Source: Pedobacter lusitanus (lineage in GTDB: Bacteria; Bacteroidota; Bacteroidia; Sphingobacteriales; Sphingobacteriaceae). From it: a stretch of DNA of 64,000 nucleotides. The stretch's first letter is position 1; every line of letters begins with the position of its first letter. The position numbers and the translations under genes are program-made. Shown one piece after another: positions 9,595 through 18,568 of this stretch. Location: positions 5,642,001 through 5,706,000 of the forward strand of contig NZ_CP157278.1 of assembly GCF_040026395.1 (NCBI RefSeq), given 5' to 3'. The notes beneath the pieces are model-generated. The model saw nothing but the letters and a program-made list of their open reading frames with translations. It ran no database searches and had not been told where the DNA came from.

Positions 9595-9872
9595 TGGGTA
9601 TAACTACCTTATAATCAGCGGTTTGAAAAAGCGTTATTCAAGCGGTTTTTTGGAGCATTTTTTTGCTGGTTTTTCCTGTAAAAAGAGGGGCATTATCAGC
9701 CTTCAGGAACCGGTTATGTATGAAGAAAAATGTTTCTTTTTGTCATTTATGGGGAATGACAGTAGAATTTATTGAAATCTGGGGTTGTATGTAGCCTAAT
9801 CGTTTTTTAAATGAACATTGGAACCAAAATTGTAGTAATTTTACCTGACACACAGAGTTGAATTTAGCTTAA

Positions 9873-11216
9873 ATGAGTAAAGTATTTACGATTACTGAAG
9901 GTCTGGAAAATATGGGTGCACTACGCACCGGTGGCCAGGGTTCAGTTTATAAGGGAAGACGTTTTGGTCCTGTTATTACGGCGGTAAAATTATTACCGAC
10001 ACCGGTTCATACAGAAAGTACTGAAGATAAAAATTTCAGGAGTTTCAGGAATGAAGTGGAGAAACTGAAAAAAGTAAATGAGGAGCCTAATCCTAATATT
10101 GTTAAAATCTTAAATTCAGGAATTACAGAAAGCGGGTCATTTCCATTTATAGAAATGGAATATATTGAAGGGCCCGATCTGGAAGAATTGCTGAAAGAAC
10201 CCCATGATAAAATATTTACGGTCAAGGAGGTGATTAAGGTAGCTGATCATCTGGCAAATGCTTTGGCACATTGTCATAAAGTTGCCGTGAAACATGGAGA
10301 TATTAAGAGTAATAATGTAAAGTTTAATATTCATACAGGCAATTATGTGCTGCTGGATTTTGGCTTGTCAGCAATGTCTGATGAACAGCGCAGAACCAGT
10401 ATCCGCCACGCCGGAGCCATTGAGTTTATGGCACCTGAGCAAAGCGAAGGGCAAATGCTTTTTGAAACGGATATTTACAGTTATGGGGTAATTCTGTATG
10501 AATTGCTTGCCGGACAGGTTCCTTTTCCTTTACTGGATAACGGGCAGAAATCCCGTAATGATGTATTGGTCGGTCATCTGGAATTGCCTGTTCCTGATTT
10601 GCTGACCCTAAGAAAACAGCATATACCGGAAAGCTGGTCGGCAGAAAAAACAGCACATGAAATGCAGGTGCCGGAATGGTTGCTGCATATTATTGCAAAA
10701 TGTCTGGAAAAAGTACCCGGATCAAGATACAGGAATGGGATGGAGCTGCAGTATGCTATAGTAAACAGCGGTGTTGCGGCTACGGGAAATACAGTAGCTG
10801 ATACAGCCGGTATTTCTTTACTGCAAATGGAAAATGAACGGTTACAGACTTTGCTTTTACATTATCAGGAAGCACAGGAAGGAAAGCCTGTCAGGGATAC
10901 AGGTGTAATCGCTATCTCTAAACCGGTATTTTATGTTTTATCGGCAGGTGTAGTTTTGATGATTGCTTTACTGAGTTATTTTTTACTGTTTAAAGAACCG
11001 GCCAAACCCGTTACAAAGGTATTGCCGGTTAAGGGAAAGGTTAAACAGGATCAGAACAATCAGGATAATAAAGATAAAGGATATAGCTGGGATAAGGAGC
11101 GGGATTCATTAAATGACAGCGGAACAACTACAAATCCGCCGATACAGCTTAAACCTGTGCCGCAAACTCAACAGGATACCAGTACAATGAATCTGGATAC
11201 CACGCTTCATTTTTAA
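9873..11216 (+). CDS. Transmembrane Hanks-type Ser/Thr protein kinase
   Basis: A 447-residue kinase and first gene of a six-gene operon. The kinase domain (about 14-295) has the Gly-rich loop GGQGSVYKG (20-28), ATP lysine K39, the helix-C Glu E62, catalytic loop HGDIKSNN (141-148), DFG (162-164) and APE (187-189). The usual HRD is HGD, so it is a non-RD kinase and may not need activation-loop phosphorylation. One transmembrane helix (about 352-373) leads to a short Pro/Thr/Gln-rich outside tail of about 75 residues; no PASTA or other sensor domain is present. Likely substrates are the FHA proteins and the SEDS-PBP encoded downstream, by analogy with actinobacterial PknB. Confidence 0.95.
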   Translation: MSKVFTITEGLENMGALRTGGQGSVYKGRRFGPVITAVKLLPTPVHTESTEDKNFRSFRNEVEKLKKVNEEPNPNIVKILNSGITESGSFPFIEMEYIEGPDLEELLKEPHDKIFTVKEVIKVADHLANALAHCHKVAVKHGDIKSNNVKFNIHTGNYVLLDFGLSAMSDEQRRTSIRHAGAIEFMAPEQSEGQMLFETDIYSYGVILYELLAGQVPFPLLDNGQKSRNDVLVGHLELPVPDLLTLRKQHIPESWSAEKTAHEMQVPEWLLHIIAKCLEKVPGSRYRNGMELQYAIVNSGVAATGNTVADTAGISLLQMENERLQTLLLHYQEAQEGKPVRDTGVIAISKPVFYVLSAGVVLMIALLSYFLLFKEPAKPVTKVLPVKGKVKQDQNNQDNKDKGYSWDKERDSLNDSGTTTNPPIQLKPVPQTQQDTSTMNLDTTLHF

Positions 11217-11234
11217 TAAATTAACAGGAATAAA

Positions 11235-12182
11235 ATGGCAGAAAAGTCAACTTTCTGGAAAAAAACGGGTCTGCAGGACTGGTTTCTTCCGACAGAAAAA
11301 AGTAAAGCAAAAAAAGCAGTCAAAGGTTTAACACCCGATGAAGTTTATAAATATATACTCGATAAATTCAAAGAATCTATAGGTCAGTTATCCTTTGCCA
11401 ACCGTATCGTATTCTATCATGAATACATTATCTGTTTTAATGAAGAGGATTATAAAGAGTTTCTGGAACATAAACAGGGTTTGTTCGGAATCATTGTACA
11501 TGAATCAGTAAACCAGTTTTATGAAGTTCTGAAAGAGTACCGTAAAATGGGTAAAACTGTTGAACCTTCAAGTTCCAAATGGGTTTTCAGGCTGGCTTCT
11601 CATCCTGATTATCAGCGTGGAGATAAAGGGTTTATTGGGAAATTACTGCCAGGAAGTACTAAAAAGGAAGAGAATTTAAGGGTTACTTTTATTCCGCGCC
11701 AAACCGGAATTGCAGAAACGCTGGATGTGAATCAGGATATTTTAAATGGTTTCACTTATTACAGTGAGGGGTATTATGAACTGCCTTATGCTATGGATCT
11801 GGAGAATGCACAACTGGTGAAACGCAAGTCTGATAAAGTACTGGCCCGCCTGGAAACGATTATGCCGGATCAGAATTTCAGAGGTAAAAAACTGGAGTAC
11901 CTGATGACCAGTCCTGAAATAGTGGTTTCGGGTAAGGATGAAAACAGAAAGGAACCTCATATTTTTACTATTCCGTCCGACTGGGTGAATACACCGCATC
12001 TGACGATCAGATATAGTGAAGCTGAAGGTAAATTTTATCTGGCTTCCTTTGGTGAAAAAACTATGGTGAATGAAGTTGAAGTTTACCGCAGTGAGGTGAA
12101 TGCTCCGGACTGGGTGGAGCTGCCTTTTAATTCAAAGATATTACTGAATGGTATCATCGGGATTAACATATTTAAACCTTAA
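11235..12182 (+). CDS. FhaA-like protein: N-terminal DUF3662-like region plus degenerate FHA domain
   Basis: A 315-residue cytoplasmic protein 18 bases after the kinase. Residues 33-105 (EVYKYILDKF, then NRIVFYHEYIICFNEEDY) resemble by eye the N-terminal domain of actinobacterial FhaA. Residues about 217-315 follow the FHA strand pattern (PHLTIRYSEAEGKFYLASFG, then VELPFNSKILLNGI), but the GR and SRxH phosphothreonine-contact motifs are missing: NTPH stands where SRxH should be. It may therefore bind partners without needing phosphothreonine. The start is ATG 11235. The match to FhaA is a visual judgement and needs a profile search. Confidence 0.7.
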   Translation: MAEKSTFWKKTGLQDWFLPTEKSKAKKAVKGLTPDEVYKYILDKFKESIGQLSFANRIVFYHEYIICFNEEDYKEFLEHKQGLFGIIVHESVNQFYEVLKEYRKMGKTVEPSSSKWVFRLASHPDYQRGDKGFIGKLLPGSTKKEENLRVTFIPRQTGIAETLDVNQDILNGFTYYSEGYYELPYAMDLENAQLVKRKSDKVLARLETIMPDQNFRGKKLEYLMTSPEIVVSGKDENRKEPHIFTIPSDWVNTPHLTIRYSEAEGKFYLASFGEKTMVNEVEVYRSEVNAPDWVELPFNSKILLNGIIGINIFKP

Positions 12183-12188
12183 ATCCGG

Positions 12189-12278
12189 ATGACTAATTAT
12201 TTATCAGCCGGGCTGCTGGCTATAGGAATTTTGCTGCTGGTATGGCACTTTAGAGATATTAAAAAATCGCAGAAATAA
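12189..12278 (+). CDS. 29-residue single-pass membrane peptide
   Basis: ATG at 12189 opens a 29-codon frame: a short polar N-terminus (MTNYLSAG), a hydrophobic helix (LLAIGILLLVWHF) and a basic tail (RDIKKSQK). Its TAA overlaps the ATG of the phosphatase gene (TAATG at 12276-12280), and it begins 6 bases after the FHA gene. The operon therefore has no gap here and translational coupling is likely. The positive-inside rule suggests the basic C-terminus is cytoplasmic. No family is recognised. The tight packing and clean transmembrane profile make it a probable real gene, perhaps a small adaptor of the kinase/phosphatase/synthase complex. Confidence 0.65.
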   Translation: MTNYLSAGLLAIGILLLVWHFRDIKKSQK

Positions 12279-13717
12279 TGGCTGATCGTTTATTTGGAAT
12301 TACTGATGCCGGTAAGGTAAGAGAGAATAATGAAGATGAATTCATTGCATATGAGGTAATGGATAACAAATTCATGATTGCGGGTGTGATTGATGGAGTT
12401 GGTGGCTATGCCGGTGGAGAAATTGCGGCGGCACTGACAAAAGAAGTTGTTTTAAGAGAACTGGCAACAGTTGAGCCGGATTTGATCAGTCAGTTGCTCA
12501 GGGTTTTTTATCTGGCTAATGAACAGATTATTACCCATAAGCAGGGCGATCTGGATCTGATGGATATGGCCTGTGTGGCGACGCTTGCGGTAGTAGACAG
12601 ACAGCATAATTTGTTTCATTACATCCATGTTGGCGATACCAGGCTTTATCTGTTCAGAGATCATTCGCTGATTAAAATATCCCATGATCAGTCTTTTGTT
12701 GGTTTTCTGGAAGAATCAGGACGTTTAACAGAAGAAGCTGCGATGCAGCATCCCAAACGTAACCAGATTAATCAGGCCCTGGGACTGGCAAGCCGGCAGG
12801 GGATGACGGATGCTTATTTTGAAACCGGATCTTCCCCGTTTTTACCTGGCGATATGATGCTGATTTGCAGTGACGGATTAACGGATCTGGTAGATGCGGC
12901 GCTGATCACCGCGGTACTTAGTGGCTCAGAGAACCTGAGTGTCAAAGCTGAAAGACTGATAGAGGAGGCCAATCGTGCAGGGGGGAAAGATAATATCACC
13001 GTTGTACTGGCTAAAAATGATAAAGCGCCTGTGGTTTATGGAACTCCGGGAGGAGAAAAAGCTGCGAAAATTCAGCGGCCGGTTAGCTCTGCTTTAACTG
13101 AACCGGTAAAGGATACAGTTAAAACCACGCCTCAGCCATTCCAGCCTAAACAAAAGAGTACTAAAGGATTGATTTTTTTACTGTCTGCTTTATGTTTATT
13201 GTTTTTAGGAACTACTGTCTGGTTGTTTTTTTACCATACTGCTGAAGGAACAAAACTCAATCAGCCGGGGATAGCTCCGGTCACAGCATTAAAACCCGGC
13301 TTCAATGTACAGGAAAAAATGATCAGGGATACCTTGCTGAAACTAAAGGGAGATACACTTTTACTTGCTGATGTTGTGTTTAAAACACCTGTTCGTCTGA
13401 GTGCACCTTTAACTGTGGACAGGGATACACTCATCCTGAAAACCAAAGGGAATATTATATTTCAAAGTGACTCTGCCTATAAAGGGCCGGCGATAATCCT
13501 TTCTCCAAAATGTAAATACGTGAAGATAGATCAGCTAGTGCTGGAAAATTTTCAAACCGGAATAGTCTCGTATAACAATGCGCTGGATTTGAAAAATATA
13601 CGCTTTAATAAAGTCAATCTTCCTGTACAGGTCGGTTTTGTATTCCAGGATCAGTTTTATGTAAATGGCAGGGTATCTAAACGCAGTTATGCAGCCGATT
13701 CGCTGGCTAAGAAATAA
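12278..13717 (+). CDS. PP2C-family Ser/Thr phosphatase with transmembrane anchor and outside domain
   Basis: A 479-residue protein. The PP2C domain (about 1-248) has metal-binding motifs NNEDEF (17-22), IDGVGG (38-43), HVGDTRLY (117-124), CSDGLTD (197-203) and GGKDNIT (235-241), so all catalytic Asp residues are present. A Pro/Thr/Lys-rich linker leads to one transmembrane helix (about 297-319). The roughly 160-residue outside domain has short repeating beta-strand patterns (LSAPLTVDRDTLILKTKG, then YVKIDQLVLENFQTGIV) that suggest a small right-handed beta-helix. It is the natural counterpart of the kinase two genes upstream, as PstP is to PknB. Confidence 0.95.
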   Translation: MADRLFGITDAGKVRENNEDEFIAYEVMDNKFMIAGVIDGVGGYAGGEIAAALTKEVVLRELATVEPDLISQLLRVFYLANEQIITHKQGDLDLMDMACVATLAVVDRQHNLFHYIHVGDTRLYLFRDHSLIKISHDQSFVGFLEESGRLTEEAAMQHPKRNQINQALGLASRQGMTDAYFETGSSPFLPGDMMLICSDGLTDLVDAALITAVLSGSENLSVKAERLIEEANRAGGKDNITVVLAKNDKAPVVYGTPGGEKAAKIQRPVSSALTEPVKDTVKTTPQPFQPKQKSTKGLIFLLSALCLLFLGTTVWLFFYHTAEGTKLNQPGIAPVTALKPGFNVQEKMIRDTLLKLKGDTLLLADVVFKTPVRLSAPLTVDRDTLILKTKGNIIFQSDSAYKGPAIILSPKCKYVKIDQLVLENFQTGIVSYNNALDLKNIRFNKVNLPVQVGFVFQDQFYVNGRVSKRSYAADSLAKK

Positions 13718-13719
13718 TT

Positions 13720-16700
13720 ATGGATAAAGGAAATACGGAAAATAAGGGAAGAAATCAGGAACGGCTGTTTTTAGGGCTGATTGCTGTTTTGCTGGTGATT
13801 TTATTCGTCCGGTTATTTGGCGTGCTGCAGGGGAGGATTAAAGATGTAGATCAGCGGCTGAAAGACGGAACGATAGTGAATTTAAATGCACCCGAACCTG
13901 CTAAAGCAGTAAAGGCATTACTGACCAGGGGTTATTACCTGGAAGATCCTCTGGATGTTGATATCATTGGCAATGCCATTGCTGCACAGGAAACAAAAGG
14001 ATTGTCTTTCACCAATATCGGTGATCTGAATAAAAGAAAATTTAATGTAACTGCTGATGAAGCCTATACGAATGGTGGAGTGGCTTTTAAAAAGAGAGTG
14101 GTAGTATCGAGGTCATTACTTGGATTTACCGGGGATGATGAGGCTCGTTTTGTCCAGGAAAAAAATAATCCTCCGGTGATGTCAGCAATCAGCTCATTGG
14201 GAATGGGCAGCGGAAAAATTAAAGGTAAGGTAGAACATAAAGGAGAGGCTGTTGCTGGAGTTCTGGTCAGGTTATCAACTGTACTGCCTGCGGACAGTAT
14301 TGATGCCAGATCATTTAAGGCTTATGCGCGTACGGATGCTGAGGGGCATTATGAGTTTAATCAGTTACCTGAAGAGAAAGCGTATGAAGTAATTCCTTTA
14401 AAACCAGGTGTTGAATTCGGACAGGTTAAAGGTGTACAGGAATTAAACGACTCCAAACAGCTGAATTTTAGTCAGGCGCCTCATGTCATCCGCCTGCTTT
14501 CCTCACGTGAATTTAATATGCTGAAGAATGATGGTGCTTTCATTGTACGTACACCGGAGCAGTTTAAATTCTGGTACCTGGCTGTTACAGGAGGGTTTTT
14601 TCTGGCTTTTATCATCATCCATTTATTGTTGTCTTTTAAATTTCCGGAAACAGATCAGCTCATCTTACCCTTGTTAATGTTACTTACAGGTTTGTCTTTT
14701 CTGACTTTACTGAGTTTGCAGGACCCGGTAAGAGATCGTTTTCTGGCAATTGATTCCTTATGGTTTTTATATACAGGAATTGCAGGTTTATGTGTTTTAC
14801 TGTTTTTAAATCTCAAAAAATTTACTGCTGACTCGGGCTTTTACCGGTTTTTGATTTTTAAAGATCGTTCAGCTGCGAATGGATGGCCATGGATTGCTGC
14901 GGCTATCGCTCTGCTGGCTGGTACACTTTTGTTTGGTGCAGGGCCTGAAGGCAGCGGAGTAAAGGTGAATTTACTGGGGGTACAGCCGAGTGAGGTGGTT
15001 AAATATATTGTGGTGCTGTTTCTGGCAGGTTTCTTTGCGCAGAATGAACAGTTTATAGCCACTTATTCCAGCTGGAAAAAGAGGTGGTCATTTTTCTCTT
15101 TTGCACTGGCGGCAATCCTGTTTACCTTATTCCTGTTTTTACTGCTGGGTGATCTTGGCCCGGCCATAGTGATCTGTTTTACTTTTATCCTGTTATTCTC
15201 TTTCTCGAGAGGTGATTTTATGGAAATGGCAGCATTTGTTCTGCTCTATGTACTGGTTGCCTGGTTATTGGATAATGTATGGCTTGATGCTTTAATTACT
15301 TTTGCAGTTTTAGTCCTGTATCATGTTTTAAAACGGAAGTCAATGAGCGAGTCGGCGATTATGGCCCTGATTGTGATCACTGCCTTTTTAACGATTGATA
15401 AAATCCCATATCTGGATAAAATAGTTCCGGGGCCGGTAGCCAGATTATCAGACCGGAAAGCCATCTGGCAGGATGCCTGGAATAATGAAGTTTATGGTGG
15501 TGATCAGGTTGCAAATGGCCTGTGGGGAATAGCCACTGGCGGAATCAGCGGACAGGGCACCGGAAAAGGCTTTGCCAAAACTATTCCTGAGGCACATACA
15601 GACATGATTCTGCCGGCTATAGGTGAAGAGTTTGGCTGGACAGGGATTACCTGTATTTTCATTCTGTTTTTAATCTACCTGCATCGTTCGATAATTATAG
15701 GCCGGCGTACAGGCACACCTTTTCTTTTTTACATCTGTTCGGGTATAGGTATCTGTACTTTTATCCAGTTTCTGTTAATTGCAGGCGGATCTATAGGGGC
15801 TTTACCTTTATCTGGGGTATCTCTTCCTTTTGAGAGTTATGGGGGTTCTTCACTGGTGATTAATTTTGTGGCCGCCGGATTTCTGTTATCTGTTTCGTCG
15901 GTAAGGGGAACGGCTGTCCAGATGAAATATCTGACCGGGCAGCAGGATAAAAATCTGGTTCCTGCGTTAATTGCTGCCTGTGCGGCAATTCTGTTACTGG
16001 TTATTAATATATCCCGTTATAGCTTTAATACACCATTATGGATTGTTAAACCTGCTTTGGTTGCTGATAAGAGTGGAAGCAGAATGTTCAGCTATAATCC
16101 GCGGATCGGAATATTAATGAAAAAACTGGAAGCGGGAACAATATATGACCGTTCGGGACTGATTCTGGCTACAAGTAATCCTGAACTGGTAAAAAAACAG
16201 TTTCAGCAATTGCGTGAAGCCGGGGTTACTGATTATAACCTGGATTCTGCGATACACAAAAGGGTTACGCGCTATTATCCGTTTGAAGAACAGTTGTTTT
16301 TCTGGACAGGGGATGCTAATACTGGTGTATTCAGCGGCGGGATCAATGGCTATTTTGCAGAGTATGAACATGCAGCTGAGTTAAGAGGTTTTAAAATGCC
16401 GCTGACCAGTTATACGCTGATTGCTTCCCGTTATAAGGAAGATCGGTTTTTGCCCAGAGGGCCAAAGGAAATGACGGTGATTAAAAAGGATTATTCTGCA
16501 CTGACATCTTTGTTGATTTCCGGTCTGGACAGTACTGAAATCAAAACTTTTAAAAAGCGCAACCGCGAGGTCAGACTGAGTGTGGATGCTGCTTTGCAAA
16601 CCCATTTACAGACACGACTGGCAAATGATCCTCAATTGAGTAAAAACAGAGTCTCGGTAGTGGTGATGTCTTCGAAGACAGGAGATGTGCTGGCTTCTGC

Positions 16701-17673
16701 TGCCTTTCCTTTACCTCCGGTAAAAAACTGGGAACAGCTGACCATGAGTCTGGCGGATCAGAATAAACTGGATTCCTGGACCACAACAGCTGATCCGGGT
16801 TTTGCAATTGCGACACAGCCGGGTTCTACAGCTAAACTACTGACTGCGATGGCAGGTTTTAATAAACTCGGGCTTGCGGCTGCACAACAGACTTACCTGG
16901 TTAAAGCCAACGAGCGGATACGTACCCGTGGTGCTGAACCCGATGAGACCGGTCAGATTGATATGGAACAGGCTATTGTGAAATCGAACAATGTTTATTT
17001 TATCAAATTGGCTAATCAGCAGCATTTACAGGAACAAATGGGGGACCTTTATTTGAAAACCGGCATGTTCCTGCATGGAGTTGGCGGTTACTTTTATGGT
17101 CGTAAACAGGTGAATGAGGAACAGGAAAAACGCTGGTTCGATTTATGGAAAAGAACAGAGTTCAACAGCGGTTATAATCCGGATAATATTTACAGAAACA
17201 GGGCAACCGGGATTTCCGGAATGGCCTGGGGACAGGGTGAACTGATTGCTACACCTGCGGCAGTTGCCCGTCTGGGATCAGCTATTGCTAATAGGGGTAT
17301 TTTAGTACCCAACCGTTATGTATTGAAGTTAAGTGATTCTACGATAAAGGAAAAACAGGGGGTGGTTCTGGCCAAAGATCCTGCTGCAGCTGCGCTGTTA
17401 AAACAGTATATGATTGAACAGAGTGCACGTAAGGCTGGTGTATTTGGCATTGCTGTAGCCGGTAAAACGGGTACACCTGAAAGAATTGTTAAAAAGAAAA
17501 AGGTAAATGATGGCTGGTATGTCTTTTTTGCACCAGATGGAAAGGGCCAGGGTTATACTGTGGTTTGTATCCGGGTGGAATCTGCCAGGGGATCCTCTGA
17601 AGCAGTAAGAGTAGCTGGCGAAACAGTGATTCCTTTGCTGGTGAGCAAAGGATATATGAGAAGCATAAATTAA
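13720..17673 (+). CDS. Fusion of SEDS glycosyltransferase (RodA/FtsW) and class B penicillin-binding protein
   Basis: A 1317-residue protein. It has a transmembrane helix (16-36), an outside region with a carboxypeptidase-regulatory-like fold (166-240), then a SEDS module (about 285-730) with LGVQPSE (419-425), LGDLGPA (476-482), IPEAHTD (622-628), GEEFGWTG (635-642) and SLPFESYGG (701-709). A further helix (about 747-765) precedes a transpeptidase with SxxK at S1036-K1039, SxN at S1089-N1091 and KTGT at 1249-1252. SEDS proteins polymerise lipid II into glycan strands and class B PBPs crosslink them; normally they are separate partners. At the extracellular-loop site of the SEDS catalytic Asp I read N589-E590. 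The gene starts 2 bases after the phosphatase stop. Confidence 0.95.
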   Translation: MDKGNTENKGRNQERLFLGLIAVLLVILFVRLFGVLQGRIKDVDQRLKDGTIVNLNAPEPAKAVKALLTRGYYLEDPLDVDIIGNAIAAQETKGLSFTNIGDLNKRKFNVTADEAYTNGGVAFKKRVVVSRSLLGFTGDDEARFVQEKNNPPVMSAISSLGMGSGKIKGKVEHKGEAVAGVLVRLSTVLPADSIDARSFKAYARTDAEGHYEFNQLPEEKAYEVIPLKPGVEFGQVKGVQELNDSKQLNFSQAPHVIRLLSSREFNMLKNDGAFIVRTPEQFKFWYLAVTGGFFLAFIIIHLLLSFKFPETDQLILPLLMLLTGLSFLTLLSLQDPVRDRFLAIDSLWFLYTGIAGLCVLLFLNLKKFTADSGFYRFLIFKDRSAANGWPWIAAAIALLAGTLLFGAGPEGSGVKVNLLGVQPSEVVKYIVVLFLAGFFAQNEQFIATYSSWKKRWSFFSFALAAILFTLFLFLLLGDLGPAIVICFTFILLFSFSRGDFMEMAAFVLLYVLVAWLLDNVWLDALITFAVLVLYHVLKRKSMSESAIMALIVITAFLTIDKIPYLDKIVPGPVARLSDRKAIWQDAWNNEVYGGDQVANGLWGIATGGISGQGTGKGFAKTIPEAHTDMILPAIGEEFGWTGITCIFILFLIYLHRSIIIGRRTGTPFLFYICSGIGICTFIQFLLIAGGSIGALPLSGVSLPFESYGGSSLVINFVAAGFLLSVSSVRGTAVQMKYLTGQQDKNLVPALIAACAAILLLVINISRYSFNTPLWIVKPALVADKSGSRMFSYNPRIGILMKKLEAGTIYDRSGLILATSNPELVKKQFQQLREAGVTDYNLDSAIHKRVTRYYPFEEQLFFWTGDANTGVFSGGINGYFAEYEHAAELRGFKMPLTSYTLIASRYKEDRFLPRGPKEMTVIKKDYSALTSLLISGLDSTEIKTFKKRNREVRLSVDAALQTHLQTRLANDPQLSKNRVSVVVMSSKTGDVLASAAFPLPPVKNWEQLTMSLADQNKLDSWTTTADPGFAIATQPGSTAKLLTAMAGFNKLGLAAAQQTYLVKANERIRTRGAEPDETGQIDMEQAIVKSNNVYFIKLANQQHLQEQMGDLYLKTGMFLHGVGGYFYGRKQVNEEQEKRWFDLWKRTEFNSGYNPDNIYRNRATGISGMAWGQGELIATPAAVARLGSAIANRGILVPNRYVLKLSDSTIKEKQGVVLAKDPAAAALLKQYMIEQSARKAGVFGIAVAGKTGTPERIVKKKKVNDGWYVFFAPDGKGQGYTVVCIRVESARGSSEAVRVAGETVIPLLVSKGYMRSIN

Positions 17674-17684
17674 AAAATACAGGG

Positions 17685-18476
17685 ATGTTTGATTTTTTTA
17701 AAAAGAATAAAACGGATGATCCGTTGGATGCCAAGAGTTTAAGAGAAGTAATGCTGCAAATGATTAAAGAAGAATTGCAGCAGCTGGATGGCGGGGAAGG
17801 CACACATTTGAAAAAAATGCAGCTTTTTGTGAATGCCGGTGCAGAAGAATTATTTGTCTATGAAACTGCTTTATACAGTGCTGCTCCGGAGAAGCTGAAG
17901 GAAGAGATACAGCGTATTGCGGATAATTTTGCACTGGACCTGCCGGCAGACTGGCAGCTGGAGGTTCTTTATGTGGATGAATTACCGGCCGGTGTTATCC
18001 GCAGTAAAGAGATTAAACTGGGATTGCTGCTGAAAAATACGCCACAGGCAGTTGCTGCTCAGACGGGAACGACGGCCATGTTAAAGGTCATTACCGGTAA
18101 GGCAGAACAGGAACAATATGTCCTGAAGCCTGGTACAAACCGGATAAATATTGGCCGGGAAAGTAGTGTGCAGGGAGCCGATGGAAGTTACAGAATAAAT
18201 AATATTGCTTTTTTAGCAGAAGAACTGGACAGTAATAAATATATCAGCAGACAGCACGCACATCTGGAATGGGATAAAGAGCAGCTCTGTTTTAAATTAT
18301 ATGCGGACGAAGGTGGGGTTCCTCCGGGAAACAAAACCAAAATCAGAACGGCATCGGATGATAGTACGCATAAATTAAATTCAACACAAATCGGTTATAT
18401 TTTGAAAGAAGGGGATCAGATTATTTTGGCTGATGTAGCTGTGATTGAATTTACAACGCGCTGGAAAGGTGTTTAA
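17685..18476 (+). CDS. FHA-domain protein (phosphothreonine reader)
   Basis: A 263-residue cytoplasmic protein, last gene of the kinase operon, 11 bases after the SEDS-PBP gene. Residues 15-120 form an uncharacterised helical/mixed domain (SLREVMLQMIKEELQQ, then LEVLYVDELP). Residues about 131-260 are a canonical FHA domain with GR at 157-158 (NIGRES) and SRQH at 188-191, both phosphothreonine contacts. Unlike the FHA region encoded upstream, it keeps the binding residues, so it is the likely reader of kinase-phosphorylated threonines. No terminator is visible between it and the kinase start 7.8 kb upstream. Confidence 0.9.
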   Translation: MFDFFKKNKTDDPLDAKSLREVMLQMIKEELQQLDGGEGTHLKKMQLFVNAGAEELFVYETALYSAAPEKLKEEIQRIADNFALDLPADWQLEVLYVDELPAGVIRSKEIKLGLLLKNTPQAVAAQTGTTAMLKVITGKAEQEQYVLKPGTNRINIGRESSVQGADGSYRINNIAFLAEELDSNKYISRQHAHLEWDKEQLCFKLYADEGGVPPGNKTKIRTASDDSTHKLNSTQIGYILKEGDQIILADVAVIEFTTRWKGV

Positions 18477-18568
18477 GCAAGATGATAATATAAAACTTAA
18501 AATTTAACATATACTACATACAATTTTATTTAGTTTAGCACGTATATCTAGAAAAGCTACAAAATTAC

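Larger units (their letters stand above)
9343..9872. other. Intergenic region between susD and the kinase operon
   Basis: This 530-base gap contains the terminator at 9385-9438 and the 11-bp tandem repeat at 9540-9594, with nothing else clear. A 75-codon open frame from a TTG at 9548 begins inside the repeat, has no recognisable family and an unusual composition, so I do not annotate it as a gene. Confidence 0.6.

Noticed and set aside
9548..9775. 75-codon open frame from a TTG
   Set aside because: It begins inside the 11-bp repeat, has no family, no supporting promoter or terminator, and unusual composition.
17489..17803. 104-codon minus-strand frame across the SEDS-PBP/FHA junction
   Set aside because: Antisense to two well-supported genes, with low-complexity Ser/Pro composition.
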